A stretch of 64,000 nucleotides of DNA, taken from Bipolaris cookei. Taxonomy: Eukaryota > Ascomycota > Dothideomycetes > Pleosporales > Pleosporaceae. Shown piece after piece: positions 53,983-64,000 of the stretch. The position numbers and the translations under genes were made by a program. Position 1 is the stretch's first letter. Each line of letters starts with the position of its first letter. Under the pieces are notes generated by a model. That model did no database searches. It was not told the origin of the DNA and worked only from the letters and a program-made list of their open reading frames with translations. Location of the stretch: contig NRSV01000005.1 in NCBI GenBank assembly GCA_002286855.1, positions 124,001 to 188,000 on the forward strand, in the 5' to 3' direction.

Positions 53983-56900
53983 TCAACCAGGCCTAGATGG
54001 CGTACGAACTGAGAGTGCTTTTCGAAGCTTCCAGACTTTGCCTAGTTGGTTGTAACCAGGTGGACATGTAGTATAGACCTCTTCATCCATATCTGCATTG
54101 GTGAAGGCATTCTTGAAGTCTGTTTGGTGACAAATGAGTCCGAATGCAGCTACGAGAGCCATGAGTATTCGGAGGCTGCGGTACGCGCCAGTCGCTGCGT
54201 AGATATCGTCTGAGACATTGTGCTGTAGATCGCCTCTCACACATATTCGTGCTTTGTGGCGGCTAAGGTATCCAGCCTCGTCAAACTTGTAGGTGAACAC
54301 CCACTTCAATGGTAGTATTTGCTTGTCCTTTGGGAAGTCTACAAGTTCGAATGTTTTCTTTGATTTCAGCGATTCTAGTTCAGCATCGGCGGCATGCCTG
54401 AATTCTCTGCCTTGGGCATGTCTTTTCACCTGATGCCAGTACTCTGGTGGTGGCAATAGATCTCGGCGGTGAGTTCGGATCATCTGTGCTGATGCAAAAG
54501 CATGCGCAACTTGTTGGCCTAGCTTTGATCGTTCAAGTAAAAGCGCAAATGCTTGTCGTCGTGCTTTCTTTGCAGTGTACCTTTCAAGATTGCTGACTGC
54601 GTCTTGACCTTTCTGTGACAGTCGTACGTTTCTCCCCGATCTCGATCGCAAGTTCTTGAGAACAGTCGCGTCAATATGCCTGTTTCTTGTTGCGGGAACG
54701 TCTTGTGTCTTAGGTGCTGGCATAACAGTCTTCTTCGTTGCCTCTTGTTGTACTTGCATTGAGACGTCTTGCTGCAACGGTTTTGACGAGTCTAGGTGTA
54801 CGACAGTTGCTGGTTCTTCTGGTTCTTGAATTGCTGTTTCACCTACCTCGATACCACTGTCATTATCTGATTCGTCAATCTCGTTTAACATATTGACCAG
54901 TACACGGTCGCTTTGAGGAGCTGCTGAAGGCTGCTGTGGTTGGTAGCGGACTTTCTCATCTATTTTTACGTCTCTCGATGTGATGACGCGGTTGGACGCT
55001 GGTATCCAGACCTTATAGATATTAGTCCCTTCAGTCCCTATCAGCCATCCCATGAGCGATTTGTCGTGTAGCTTTGCTCGTGCTGGCCGGTCTCTCAGGT
55101 TCTTGACTAGAACGTATGCTCTCGATCCGATGATTCTGATCCCTGATAGGTCTGGCTTGCGAGAATGTACCATCTCAAAAGGCGTCTTCCAGTCTTTGCG
55201 TTGCACTGGTATCCGATTAAGAAGCCGTGTAGCATATGCAACAATATGTGGCCAGGGTTTGTGGGGCAATTGGCTTTGTATCCGAAGTTTTCTTGCCATG
55301 TTGATGATCACCCCCCCAGAACGTTCAGCAAGACCGTTCTGTTCTGGTGTATCTGGCGGCGTTGCAGTGAACGTAATGCCTCTTGCTGCGACTAGCTCCT
55401 TCCATTCGTTGCCTAAGCCTTTTTCCCTATCCGAGTGGATATATCGAGTTGTGAAACCCCAGTTGTCATTCGTGATCGCAAGGAATTCCTTTGTCACTGA
55501 GATGAGCTCTTGTTGTGATTTGCTCGAGCTGTTGAAGGATATGTGGTAGGATGCGTGATCGCAATAGAAATGGACTACCCATGAGTCCGCATTGAATGCT
55601 TCCTCCATATCATTCAGGTCGAGATGCACTTTCTCGAACGGATAGCTACCTTTCCAGGTTGGAATTCTTGAGATCTGGCGGCGTGCTTGTGAGAGTTCGC
55701 ATACTTGGCACAGCTCCGCTTCTCGTTCAAAGTTTGTTGTGCTAAGTTGAACGCCTTGCACTGCGTGTGGTACATGTTGAACAGCTTCCTTTCGGATGTG
55801 GCCTAACCTCGCGTGCCATACGTCTAGTGATGCTGTAGATGTTTTCGCGTCTCGTGAGGTCTCTTTTGTAGATGCATTTGCCGCTCTTCGCGAGTTTTGT
55901 TGGGTTTGCTCCATGTCGAGCTCCACAACTCTGAATGCGCCGCGCCTTGTGACTTCAAATGCTTTTGTTCCATTGGAAAATTCCATCCAGCAGGTTTGTG
56001 TGTTGAAGAAAAGCCCTTGCTGTTCTAATGCATGCGTGCTCATTAGGTTCCAATGGAAGTCAGGAACATATGCCACGTCCTTGAGCTGTACGAGGCTGTA
56101 ACCAGTGGTCGTCTTCACCTTGATAGTGACGCTTCTTACCCCTTCTATATTTGTGAAAGAGTTACCGAAGCGAATAGTTTCGTCGCATGTTGACTTGTAC
56201 GTGGTGAAGCGTGAGCGGTCGTTGCAGACGTATGTGTCCGCGCAATTGTCGAGACGGAAGTATTCATCGTTATCGTGGTGCTCTGTCATGCTTGAAGCAG
56301 CAGACCTTGACGTTGCGAATGATGCTCTAGAGTTTCCTTGCCTTGCGGAGACTGATGTCGTATCAGATTCTTCTCGTTGTGAAGATCCTCTTGATTGACT
56401 CTCTGTACTCTCGTTTGGCCAAAAGTCTGGTAGTCTGACATTGTTCCGGCTTAGTTGCTTTTCAATCTTGTCTTTTAGTCGCTTGCTTCCTGCAATTGAC
56501 GAAATGACTCTTGATTGAGTTTGCATCACGGGCGTCCAGGACGCTGGAGCCTTGGCTGGAGCTAGGTACCAGCAGTCTGAGTACAAGTGCTGGTTGCCGC
56601 AAACACAATCTCTGAGGCTGGTAGGCTGAGAAGAAGAGCTCGAGCCAGCTCTTGCCGTATCGCGCTTTTTCTTTGGTCTTTCGGCTTTCTCCTCTGGTGT
56701 CTCAGCATCTCGGTTGTGCTTTCTTCCTTGGAGTGTTGCGTGGGCTGCACGTCCTTTAATGGTCTTTTCACTAGGTGGAGCCATGCTTCGAAATTGTTTG
56801 ATGCAGTAGCCTATTGTGATGCTTTCGTCAGACATAATTGGCTGTAGCTTTCTGAACTTCCTCAGCGCTTTGTTGATCTTTGCCTGGGCTTGTTGTAGAG

Positions 56901-57645
56901 GTGTATCATCTGCGTCGTCCTCTGGAATGTCTGAGTCGTCGGCAGCGTCCATAGTATGGGTACTGGCATGATCTGGATTAATTGTGTTCAATGCTGTGAT
57001 CAGCGCGTCGGCGATTTGCCTCATGGCTGCTGCTGTTTGGTTGATGATCGATGATTGACTCTCAGTCTGCGCGTCTTTTGATTTCATGTAGTTGTAGAAT
57101 GGCGGATTGATATCTCGGCATGTTTCAACGAATGCATCGCATATCTGCGCTTCGCTAAGGTTCTCCATCTTGAAGCGATTGGCGCTGTTAACCAGAACAG
57201 GCCATCTTGATAGCCACTTATCAAGGCTTGTGTTTCCAGGTCCTTTGCGTAGCTTCTCAAACTCATTTCGAACATTCTGACGCTGGTCCTTGGAATTTGG
57301 TTGAATGCTGTCTTGCAGTGCAATGAGCTTCCCACGCACAGTATGTCGTCCAAGGTAGTGTTGTTTGAACTCTTGGCAGATGGTGTAGTCGATGCGGTCA
57401 GAGACTTTGTCGTACTTCTTCTTCTTGGAATCGAAGATGCTTTGCAGACTCTGAAACTTCTGGATAGTGTCTTTGCTAGCTGAATCGGACGGCTGGTCCG
57501 TTGTGAAGCTCAGTTGCTCAAGACCTTCAGGGTCGCAATACTGCCAAACGTTGTTGGACTTAGCTAGGTCTTCGATGGAGTTGTACCAATCAATCCAGTC
57601 GCTTCTGGAGTTGAGCATTGGAAGGTTGTGGTCTCTTGTCGACAT
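53983..57645 (-). pseudogene. Copia Gag-Pol polyprotein, internally deleted in reverse transcriptase
   Basis: 1220 codons. Gag region at residues about 1-330, and a Cys-rich motif CVCGNQHLYSDC near 370. The protease-like site reads YFRLDNCADTYVCND. Integrase has its HHCC zinc site (HARLGHIRKEAVQHV; CQVCELSQ) and DDE core (KVHLDLND, RYIHSDREKGLG, DTPEQNGLAERSGG). Reverse transcriptase begins (LPLKWVFTYKFDEAGYL; HQTDFKNAFTNADMDEEVYT) and stops shortly after KVWKLRKAL. The sequence then shifts frame into what fits a Copia C-terminal end (FVRHLGLVDITSQIDPDEDE). The active-site YVDD part and RNase H are missing, so it cannot move on its own. Confidence 0.85.
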
Positions 57646-58023
57646 CGTGTACGGTGTTTTGGAGGTAATAAAATGTAATCTTGGTGCAGGCGAAGGTTCC
57701 CGGGCTCATAACTGTCGCACGCGTAGGTGCGGTGAGAAAATGGAGGTTTTTGTTTGTTGCACGCGTACGTGCGGTGAATTGATGAGTGTATTGTGTGTCT
57801 TGTATGTATGATCTTCTTCTTGTCTTTTTGATGTTGTGCTCTCTACAATTGTCTTTTGTACACGACCATTGCAGGGGCTTGTTACATGTAGAATATCGAC
57901 ATACATCGGCTGTAGTCCATGCCGATATATCCTGGCATAGTGTTGGCCGTAATTCATGCCGATATGTCCTGGCATAACATCGGATGTAACTCATATCGAT
58001 ATATCCTTGCATAGTCTGCGACA

Positions 58024-58683
58024 TATAGATATAAAATTGGGAAATTCTATCGAGTAATGTCAACCAACCAAGCAAAACAAAGGCTCCTAGTCAACCAATC
58101 AAGCAAGGTAAAGCATTCTCGCCAGTCAAGTCAAGTAAGAGGATCGATGGTTTACTTGGTTGATGGACACATTGACTAGCCGCCCATGATATATTCTGTT
58201 GATGTTGAATGGGCTCTGTAGCTAGTTAGCATAAGCATGAACCGGGTGCAAACAGCAAGGTACGAAGCATGTGCGCGCGGGGCTAAAGAGGGTTTGCACG
58301 AACGCAGAAGGGTTACCAAAAAGACAGGTGTGTGTATTCAAAATTCTTGCCTATCTACGTGCGTACAAGGTTCTCTTCTTATGCTCTCTGCTTTGGTCCT
58401 ATTGTGGGGGTTGCCCACTGCTGTGTGCGGGGTAGAGCTTCCGAGCTATCCGATCGCTGTCACCTTACTTATACGGACAGATGACGAATTTCTGTCCTGT
58501 TTTCTTACGTAATATCTTGAGTCTTCACAGATAGTGTACGTAGCAATTCACCAACGCTTCCCAAAGCTTTTGGACTTGTGCTCATAGCATCTTGTGATAC
58601 CCCGTGTAACAGTGGGTCCGGTCCCTTTGACTCTAGGGCGCTACGCATCCTTCAACCCTTTATACAAAGAGACAACCTGCTAC
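58024..58683. other. Spacer without a supported gene
   Basis: Sequence right of the Copia element with a few short frames, none with family resemblance. CAATCAAGCAA/CAAGTCAAG-like short direct repeats occur near 58070-58140. Confidence 0.3.
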
Positions 58684-58809
58684 TGTAAGCCCAGAAGTAC
58701 TGTATATAGTCACGTGGTTGCTCATTAACTAACAACTCTATAATTAAACTTGCTCCTATAGGATACACAAGACAATACACAATACTCCTTAGACACTGAA
58801 CTGCTCACA
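58684..58809 (+). repeat. LTR-like direct repeat, left copy
   Basis: Starts TGTAAGCCCAGAAGTAC and ends in GCTCACA; a relative at 61474-61602 has the same start and ends GCTTACA, so ends are short inverted repeats TG...CA as in LTRs. The flanks show no matching 5-bp duplication. Confidence 0.55.
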
Positions 58810-59615
58810 TGACGAGATTGTATTCGATAGAGAGGTAAGCTCTAGGCTACGCAAATATCTATATATATACAAACAATAGGGGCAGGCGAATGGGCTGGTC
58901 GCCTAAGCGGCAGTCGAGCCGTACGGAAGGGAACCGAGGTCATCGACGAGGTCAAAGGAGCAGAGGTCTCTAGCCCATAACACCAAGCCTAAGAACAGTA
59001 ACAGGTACAGATTTTACCAGGACTAAAGACATAATCAGTATCATAAAAGCAATCGTAGAATACCAGAGACAAACCCTGCAGCAGACCTTCCTCCACTTTG
59101 TCCAGGACACTAAGAATGAAATCAGTAAGGTTTTACATAATCAATAACTATTAGTTATAAAGAAGTGGGAGACACATACATACCGAGCGCAAAGACCACA
59201 ATCTAAAGTATCGAGTGGATCACAGTTATCATAGGATATGCTACTGCTATCACTGCATTTATATTTGATGGTCGACCAGGGTCTCTTGGCGAAGCTCAAT
59301 GAGAAGAAGAGAAAGATAATGTATCGCATTACGAAAGTTCGATGATCAGAATATAGGTTTTACCTAAGGAAAAAGGAATTTATCGCAGTTGACGGCGTTT
59401 AAGTCCGGGACTTCGACCAATTTATACGTACACCTTTACAGCTAATTAAATATTAAGTTAGCAAAGATCGGACAGGGGTAGAATCTCTTATGTAAGCTGA
59501 TCTAACCAGCTCACTGATCCCGCACGTTAGTTAATTAACTAGTTAAATAGTGTTATGGGATAGGCTTTGCCTACGCTGTAAAGCTTGATGGGAGACAGGG
59601 CATATGATAGACACT
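58810..59615. other. Decayed repeat-rich spacer
   Basis: No intact frame longer than about 60 codons, and none with a recognisable motif. Confidence 0.3.
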
Positions 59616-59711
59616 ACTCGCTCCACGGTGCCTAGTTCTTCCGAACTACATAGGCACCGTGGGGCGAGTATATTATTATTATTATTATTATTATTGTTGT
59701 TGTTGTTGTTG
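59616..59711. repeat. 19-bp inverted repeat followed by (TAT)n(TTG)n microsatellite
   Basis: ACTCGCTCCACGGTGCCTA (59616-59634) pairs with 59651-59669 with one mismatch. It is followed at once by about eight TAT and five TTG triplets, a likely slippage tail attached to a small element end. Confidence 0.65.
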
Positions 59712-60584
59712 ATTAACGTCCTGTTTCAGCCCGAGGGCTATATAAGATGTGCAGGCTGAAGGCCTGCAGGTAGCTACGTGGGTTTATCAATTTGGTGTAG
59801 GTGGGGGAGGGGCTATCTAAATCGAGGTGAGGCTCGTAGCCTATGGGGCGAGTATAAGTAGACACTGCATATCAGTAAACCTCCGTAGCTCAAGCAATAC
59901 AATAACTTCTGGTACCCTGCAGCCTCCTACTAGAACCCAGCCTGTAGCAGATATCTCTCCTACCCTTGCTAAACCTTATTTAAATATGTTGAGAATATAT
60001 GAGTTCAGCCCAGGGTGGAAGGTCCTTAGGGGTCACATTATATCCCGTTGTGGTAGGCACTGTCCAGTTGGTCATAGCTCCAACCACAAAAGAGTGAGAA
60101 TAGTAGTGAGATACACGAAAGTTAAGACAATACGTTGTAGCCACCCTACCTTGTCCCTCCTCCCACTCTATTATCCATGGTAGTCATACTACCAGAGGGA
60201 CCTCATGTCGGAATCAATTAGGACTCGAACGAGTCCTACTGATAAGCGAAACTGATTGGTTGACACGAGCAGTCGCAAGGACGTCGTGGTCCCCGCTGCT
60301 TACCGGATCGTGCGTCTGCGTCCGTGCGCGCAGGCGCTGTAAATACTGGACACGATAGCACATACAGACAATCAATCCGCTTCCTCACCATAGTATTGCA
60401 GCTGCAAGTTGATTCACCCCGTGATCCCTTTATCGTGCCAACACCTCATTTTAACAAAATAACGTATCCCACCATCGAGAGGGCCACCCCATCGAGTGGG
60501 CCACTTTTTCTTGGCATTGCCAACTTCACATACGAAACACTATGCATCAACAACATAAGGGGGGTTTTTTTTTAGCTCAGCGAC

Positions 60585-60742
60585 AAGGTAGAATTATTCT
60601 AGCTCATCAGGCCTTTTGTACATGCCAGTTTAAGACTATACGACGCGCTGCTGCTGTCTACAACGTTCTTTTTCAGCGGCTTTCTGATCGGCTTAACAAA
60701 ATTACTTTTCGGCCTCAAGTAACCCCAAACTATCGCAAGCTT
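60585..60742 (+). repeat. Arm 1 of an inverted duplication of the transposase N-terminus
   Basis: Shares about 160 bp, including CTTTCTGATCGGCT and CGGCCTCAAGTAACCCCAAA, with the complement of 61283-61443. Confidence 0.65.
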
Positions 60743-61282
60743 ACTATACCCGAGGAGCAAACAATCGTACGATATATTCTTGACCCAGACTCGTGAGGAT
60801 TTGCCCCCGAGTTCGTGAGGTAGCAGATATGGCAGAGAAACTACTGCGCGTACGAGGTGGTCAGCCTTTAGGCAAGAACTGGCCAGAGCGATTCATAACG
60901 CGTTCGGACGAGCTTATAACAGCCTTCAATCGAGCAAAGGATCGTCAGAGAATACAGCAGGAGGACCCAGAGGTTATTAACGCGTGGTTCAAGCTCGTGC
61001 GAGAGACAATTGAGAAGTATGGTGTTGATTCAGACGATATCCACAACTTTGATGAAACTGGCTTTCAGATGGGCGTAACTGGCTCAATGAAGGTAGTTAC
61101 AGGCGTAGAGAGTCGTACGAGGCTTACTCTTACGCAGCCAGGCAATCGCGAGTGGGTTACAGTCATTCGGAGCATCTGCGCTGCGGGATACGTTACCCCG
61201 CCATTCATTATCTACGAAGGACACGTCCACATCTCTGCTTGGTAGAAAGAAGCAGATATACCGTACGATTATCTGCTCTTCA

Positions 61283-61443
61283 GTTGTAGTAAGCTTACGG
61301 CAGTTTGGGGTTACTTGAGGCCGAAAGGTGATTTTGTTTAGCCGATCAGAAAGCCGTTGAAGAGGTACGTTATAGGCAGCAGCAGCGCTTCATATAGTCT
61401 TAAATTGACCCGTACGAAAGGCCTGAAGAGCAAGAGTAATTCT
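61283..61443 (-). repeat. Arm 2 of the inverted duplication
   Basis: Minus-strand copy of the same transposase N-terminal segment, lying after the first catalytic part of the same gene. It marks a rearrangement or a second inserted copy. Confidence 0.65.
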
Positions 61444-61473
61444 TCCTTCTCGCTGAGTTAAGAAATCCTTATG

Positions 61474-61602
61474 TGTAAGCCCAGAAGTACCATGTATAGT
61501 CACGTGGTTACTCACTGACTAATAACGCTGTATTTAAACTTGCTTCTATCATCATACACATGAGAATACACAACACTTCACACACACACTCAACTGCTTA
61601 CA
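61474..61602 (+). repeat. LTR-like direct repeat, right copy
   Basis: Starts TGTAAGCCCAGAAGTACC and ends CTGCTTACA; direct-orientation partner of 58684-58809. Together they could bound a small element of about 2.9 kb or be two solo LTRs. Confidence 0.55.
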
Positions 61603-62286
61603 GGAAGTAATACAAGACTTCTGGTGTCAAGACTCTAGAGGTTGGTTTTCGCGGATGAAGCAACGGAGTGATATGAACAAAGGATTCTCAAGTAACTATT
61701 GTATTGTAGTACTTGTACTCGTAACTTAAGTTGAATACATCAAGCCATAAGGGGGTCGGTGCCTATTGCTATATACTTGGTATGTCCTACATTGTTCTAC
61801 ATGGTTCGTGTTGTCCTACGTATGGGAATTTATGGGACACCGTGGGATTCCATGGGACACAAGTGACTTGTCTCATGGTGGCGTTCCGCCAAGACCGTGG
61901 GATGCGGGGCGCGTAGTCGTCATTGGTCCCTGTATGTCTTTGTCTTTCGTGAGGCCTTGACATGGGCTCCTTCCTTCATTCTTTCCATATCTTTGTGCTG
62001 TCCTCTCTTTTAGGTTCGTAACACCCTATACCCTACCCCAACCCGGCCAGATAACCCCATACCCATTTGCTAGCCTACTGTAATCTAAGACGTAGGCGCG
62101 TTTAGTCGCTATCTACCACTCTTCGTTGTCTTTATAGGTAAGGTGCTTGTCAACGTCTAGTTTAAGAATTTGGCTGCCAACTAGGTTCTTAAAGTAAGTC
62201 TTAATAGCTGGACGAATAATTAGCTTACGCTTGCCTAGTTAGAGCACTTTGACACCTATACAAAGAGCTATACTATAGGTGGGTAT
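61603..62286. other. Spacer within the broken transposase region
   Basis: No motif of the surrounding transposase and no other gene recognised. Confidence 0.3.
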
Positions 62287-62445
62287 TGTGATGGGCTACG
62301 CCCTAAGATCTAAGGAAGATAACGACGACGGCGATAAGTACTGACTACACCAAGACAACACCAAGCTTTGCTGTCTTGTGCCAGCCTTTTTGGCGAAATG
62401 AGCGCACTGTGTAGTCGTGCGCCGGGCTGTCGCCCGCCCATTACA
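62287..62445. repeat. Solo-LTR-like insertion with GGTAT target duplication, 159 bp
   Basis: Begins TGTGATGGGC, ends GCCCATTACA (inverted ends, TG...CA) and is flanked by GGTAT at 62282-62286 and 62446-62450. A related sequence begins at 49609 inside the phosphorylase-domain relic. The short size fits a small Copia-like or TRIM LTR. Confidence 0.7.
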
Positions 62446-63419
62446 GGTATTGACTGCTTATTATTAATGGCTACGAGAGCCACTGCTCCGTTGATTTTTA
62501 AGATCTTTGCAAGGAGAAGAATACCATTCTTCTCCATATGCCTGCACATTTGTCTCACCTATTACAGCCCCTTGACGTCGCCTGCTTTTCGCCGTTGAAG
62601 CGTAAGTATGGCGACGCCGTTTCGGGCTTGGTACGCAACCGCACCAACTATATCAGCAAGGAGACCTTCCTGCCAGCCTTTAAGGCTGCTTTTGAGCAGT
62701 CTATTACCAAGGAGAACATTCAAGCTGGCTTCAGAGGCGCTGGTCTAGTCCCAAATGACCCACAGGCTGTGCTATCAAAGCTTGATGTGGTAGTGCAGAC
62801 ACCATATCAATCACCGCGACGGGCAGCCGCCTGGGAGGCGCAGACACCACGCAACGCGCGCGAAGTCGAGGCTCAAATTGGTCTCATTCAAGAGAGCGTG
62901 AGAAAGCGCCGTGGGTCTTCTGCCAATTCACTCACCGAGCAGATCGCGCAGCTAAGTAAGGGGGCTCAGCAAATGGCACATAAAATGACGCTTATGATGG
63001 AGGAAATGAGTACGCTTCGAGCGGCTCTAGACGAATCAAATAAGCGGAAGAGCCGCAAGCGGCGATACGTGCGGACAGAAGAGACTCTTACTATAGGCGA
63101 GGTACAAGAAGTATTAGCTGAACAGGCAGGTAGCAGTCGTGGTGGTGGTGAGAGTGCGTCGAAGAGGGTGCGAGGAGAGAGGCGGTGCGGGCGTTGCAAG
63201 CAGACTGGACACAACGCTCGTACCTGCGCAGTTGAAATTGATAGTGCTAGTGATAGTGATAGATCTGAGGAGTAAATTGGCTTATTACGATTTTTAATAT
63301 ACTATACTGAATAGCTGTGATAACGTTGCGAAGTCGACGCGCTGGTGAGGCGTTAGCGACTCGCTTGGGTTAGCGACTCACTTGTGAACCACGTTATATC
63401 AAATTAATTATCAGAATCA

Positions 63420-64000
63420 CCACTATCACTTGCACTATCTATCTCAACTGCACAGGTGCGGGCGTTATGTCCAGTCTCCCTACAACGCCCGCACCGCCTC
63501 TCTCCTCGCACCCTCTTCAGCGCGCTCTCGCCGTCGCCACGACTACTACCCGCCCGTTCAGCTAATATATCTTGTGGCTTACCTACAGTACGAGTCTCTT
63601 TTGTCCGTACGTATTACTGCTTCCGGCTCTTACGCTTATTTGATTCGTCTAGAGTCTCTTGAAGAGTAGCCGGCGACCCGAAGCGCCTACGCCTTGGATC
63701 ACAGTAACCCACTCACGGTTGCCTGGCTGTATCCACTTCTTTTTCCCAAAACTCTCAAAGGCTTTGATAACTGACCGTGATAAAATCTTGTCCATCATAA
63801 AGCCAGTCTCATCGAAGTTGTAGATATCTTCGTCCACGATACCGTACTTCGCCTTCGTATTCTGAACTAGCTCGAACCAGCCCTTAATAAGCGCTGAGTC
63901 TTCGCAGAGAGCTCGCTGGTGATCGCATGGACGGCTCCAGCGCGTACGGAGCTCAGGAGTTCGCTCAATAAAGTTATCAACCCAGTTCTTGCCAACAGGG
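63420..64000 (-). pseudogene. Third zinc-knuckle pogo copy, internally deleted, runs off the window
   Basis: Minus strand from the right edge: KYGIVDEDIYNFDETGFMMD and NREWVTVIQGVGASG, then an abrupt jump near 63670 to the C-terminal basic and CCHC part (CGRCRETGHNARTC) ending near 63425. The deletion removes the second and third catalytic Asp, as in the copy at 52282-53239. The N-terminus lies outside the window. Confidence 0.75.

Larger units (their letters stand above)
53801..58023 (-). mobile_element. Copia retrotransposon with TATAG target duplication and unequal ends
   Basis: TATAG occurs at 53796-53800 and 58024-58028, flanking ends that both start TGTCGCAGAC pointing inward. The 5' side (right) has an LTR-like leader of at least 150 bp with short internal repeats (CGATATATCCTGGCATA). 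The 3' side (left) is only the 89-bp palindrome. A purine tract (GAGGGGGTG on the minus strand) precedes the 3' end as a polypurine primer should. Element of 4223 bp carrying an internally deleted polyprotein. Confidence 0.8.
60542..63275 (+). pseudogene. Degraded zinc-knuckle pogo transposase interrupted by repeats
   Basis: Pieces in order: an N-terminal helix-turn-helix with frame breaks (FKTIRRAAAVYNVLFQRLSD), the first catalytic part (DDIHNFDETGFQMGVTGS, NREWVTVIRSICAAG) to 61245, insertions and an inverted duplicate, then LIINGYESHCSVDF near 62455-62500, where the second catalytic Asp has become Asn and a TAA follows. Next come PAHLSHLLQPLDVACF with the third Asp, and a C-terminus with a coiled coil and CCHC knuckle (CGRCKQTGHNARTC). 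The last 245 codons (62538-63275) are open. Non-functional. Confidence 0.75.

Noticed and set aside
57590..58075. 161-codon minus frame and overlapping plus frames in the Copia leader
   Set aside because: They lie in the LTR and its short tandem repeats; composition reflects the repeat, not a protein.
61731..61960. Cys-rich small frames near 61.75 kb as effector genes
   Set aside because: Overlapping frames on the same strand built from repeated GGGA/TGGGACAC words; no signal peptide and within broken transposons.

Overview
The window looks like accessory sequence from a filamentous ascomycete (Pezizomycotina, possibly Dothideomycetes). The reasons are 39-55 nt introns with GTAAGT/GTATGT-type donors and CTAAC/CTAAT branch points, fungal families (HET, DUF3723, patatin with RING, ferric reductase, cupredoxin), Tad1-like LINEs and pogo/Fot DNA transposons, and stop codons of the TGG to TAG/TGA type expected from RIP. 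I see no rRNA, tRNA or CRISPR array.

The main object is a probable Starship, a giant tyrosine-recombinase transposon. An intact five-exon DUF3435 'captain' of 797 aa lies at 44.9-47.5 kb on the minus strand. Its upstream side (about 48.3-48.6 kb) carries a 92-bp tandem repeat array with hairpins. To its left, about 45 kb of mostly intact genes includes three of the accessory families repeatedly reported in Starships: DUF3723 (10.3-13.3 kb), a patatin-like phospholipase with RING (13.5-16.7 kb) and a ferric reductase (31.9-33.5 kb). Other cargo candidates are a pseudokinase, a cupredoxin-domain surface protein, an RNase III-like protein, a MADS-like protein, a secreted HSWV/YQENGHVT-type (DUF7492-like) protein, a RING-like protein and an acidic cysteine-repeat protein. 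The captain reads right to left, so the 5' end should lie near 48-48.7 kb. The 3' end was not proven; the change from decayed repeats to intact genes near 1.7-2.0 kb is one candidate.

Layout: 0-1.7 kb is a decayed LINE tail with a MITE inserted in it. 2-19.6 kb is gene-rich cargo. 20.2-23.9 kb holds a HET pseudogene between two inverted LTR-like repeats. 24.4-30.2 kb is a complete Tad1-like LINE with a perfect 13-bp target duplication. 30.3-37.2 kb is cargo. 38.0-40.6 kb is an intact pogo/Fot element with about 96-bp inverted repeats. 40.9-47.5 kb is cargo ending in the captain. From 49 kb to the right edge is a transposon graveyard: an NLR-type phosphorylase-domain relic, a degraded pogo element with 54-bp inverted repeats, hAT tails, a Copia element with TATAG target duplication and strangely mismatched ends, solo-LTR-like repeats, and three members of a zinc-knuckle pogo family, two with the same kind of internal deletion.

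The LINE and the 38-kb pogo element probably jumped into the cargo region after it formed. The contrast between intact genes left of the captain and decayed sequence right of it supports a real boundary. Exon joins were worked out by hand from splice motifs and frame; for the larger spliced genes the coding lengths sum to whole codons.
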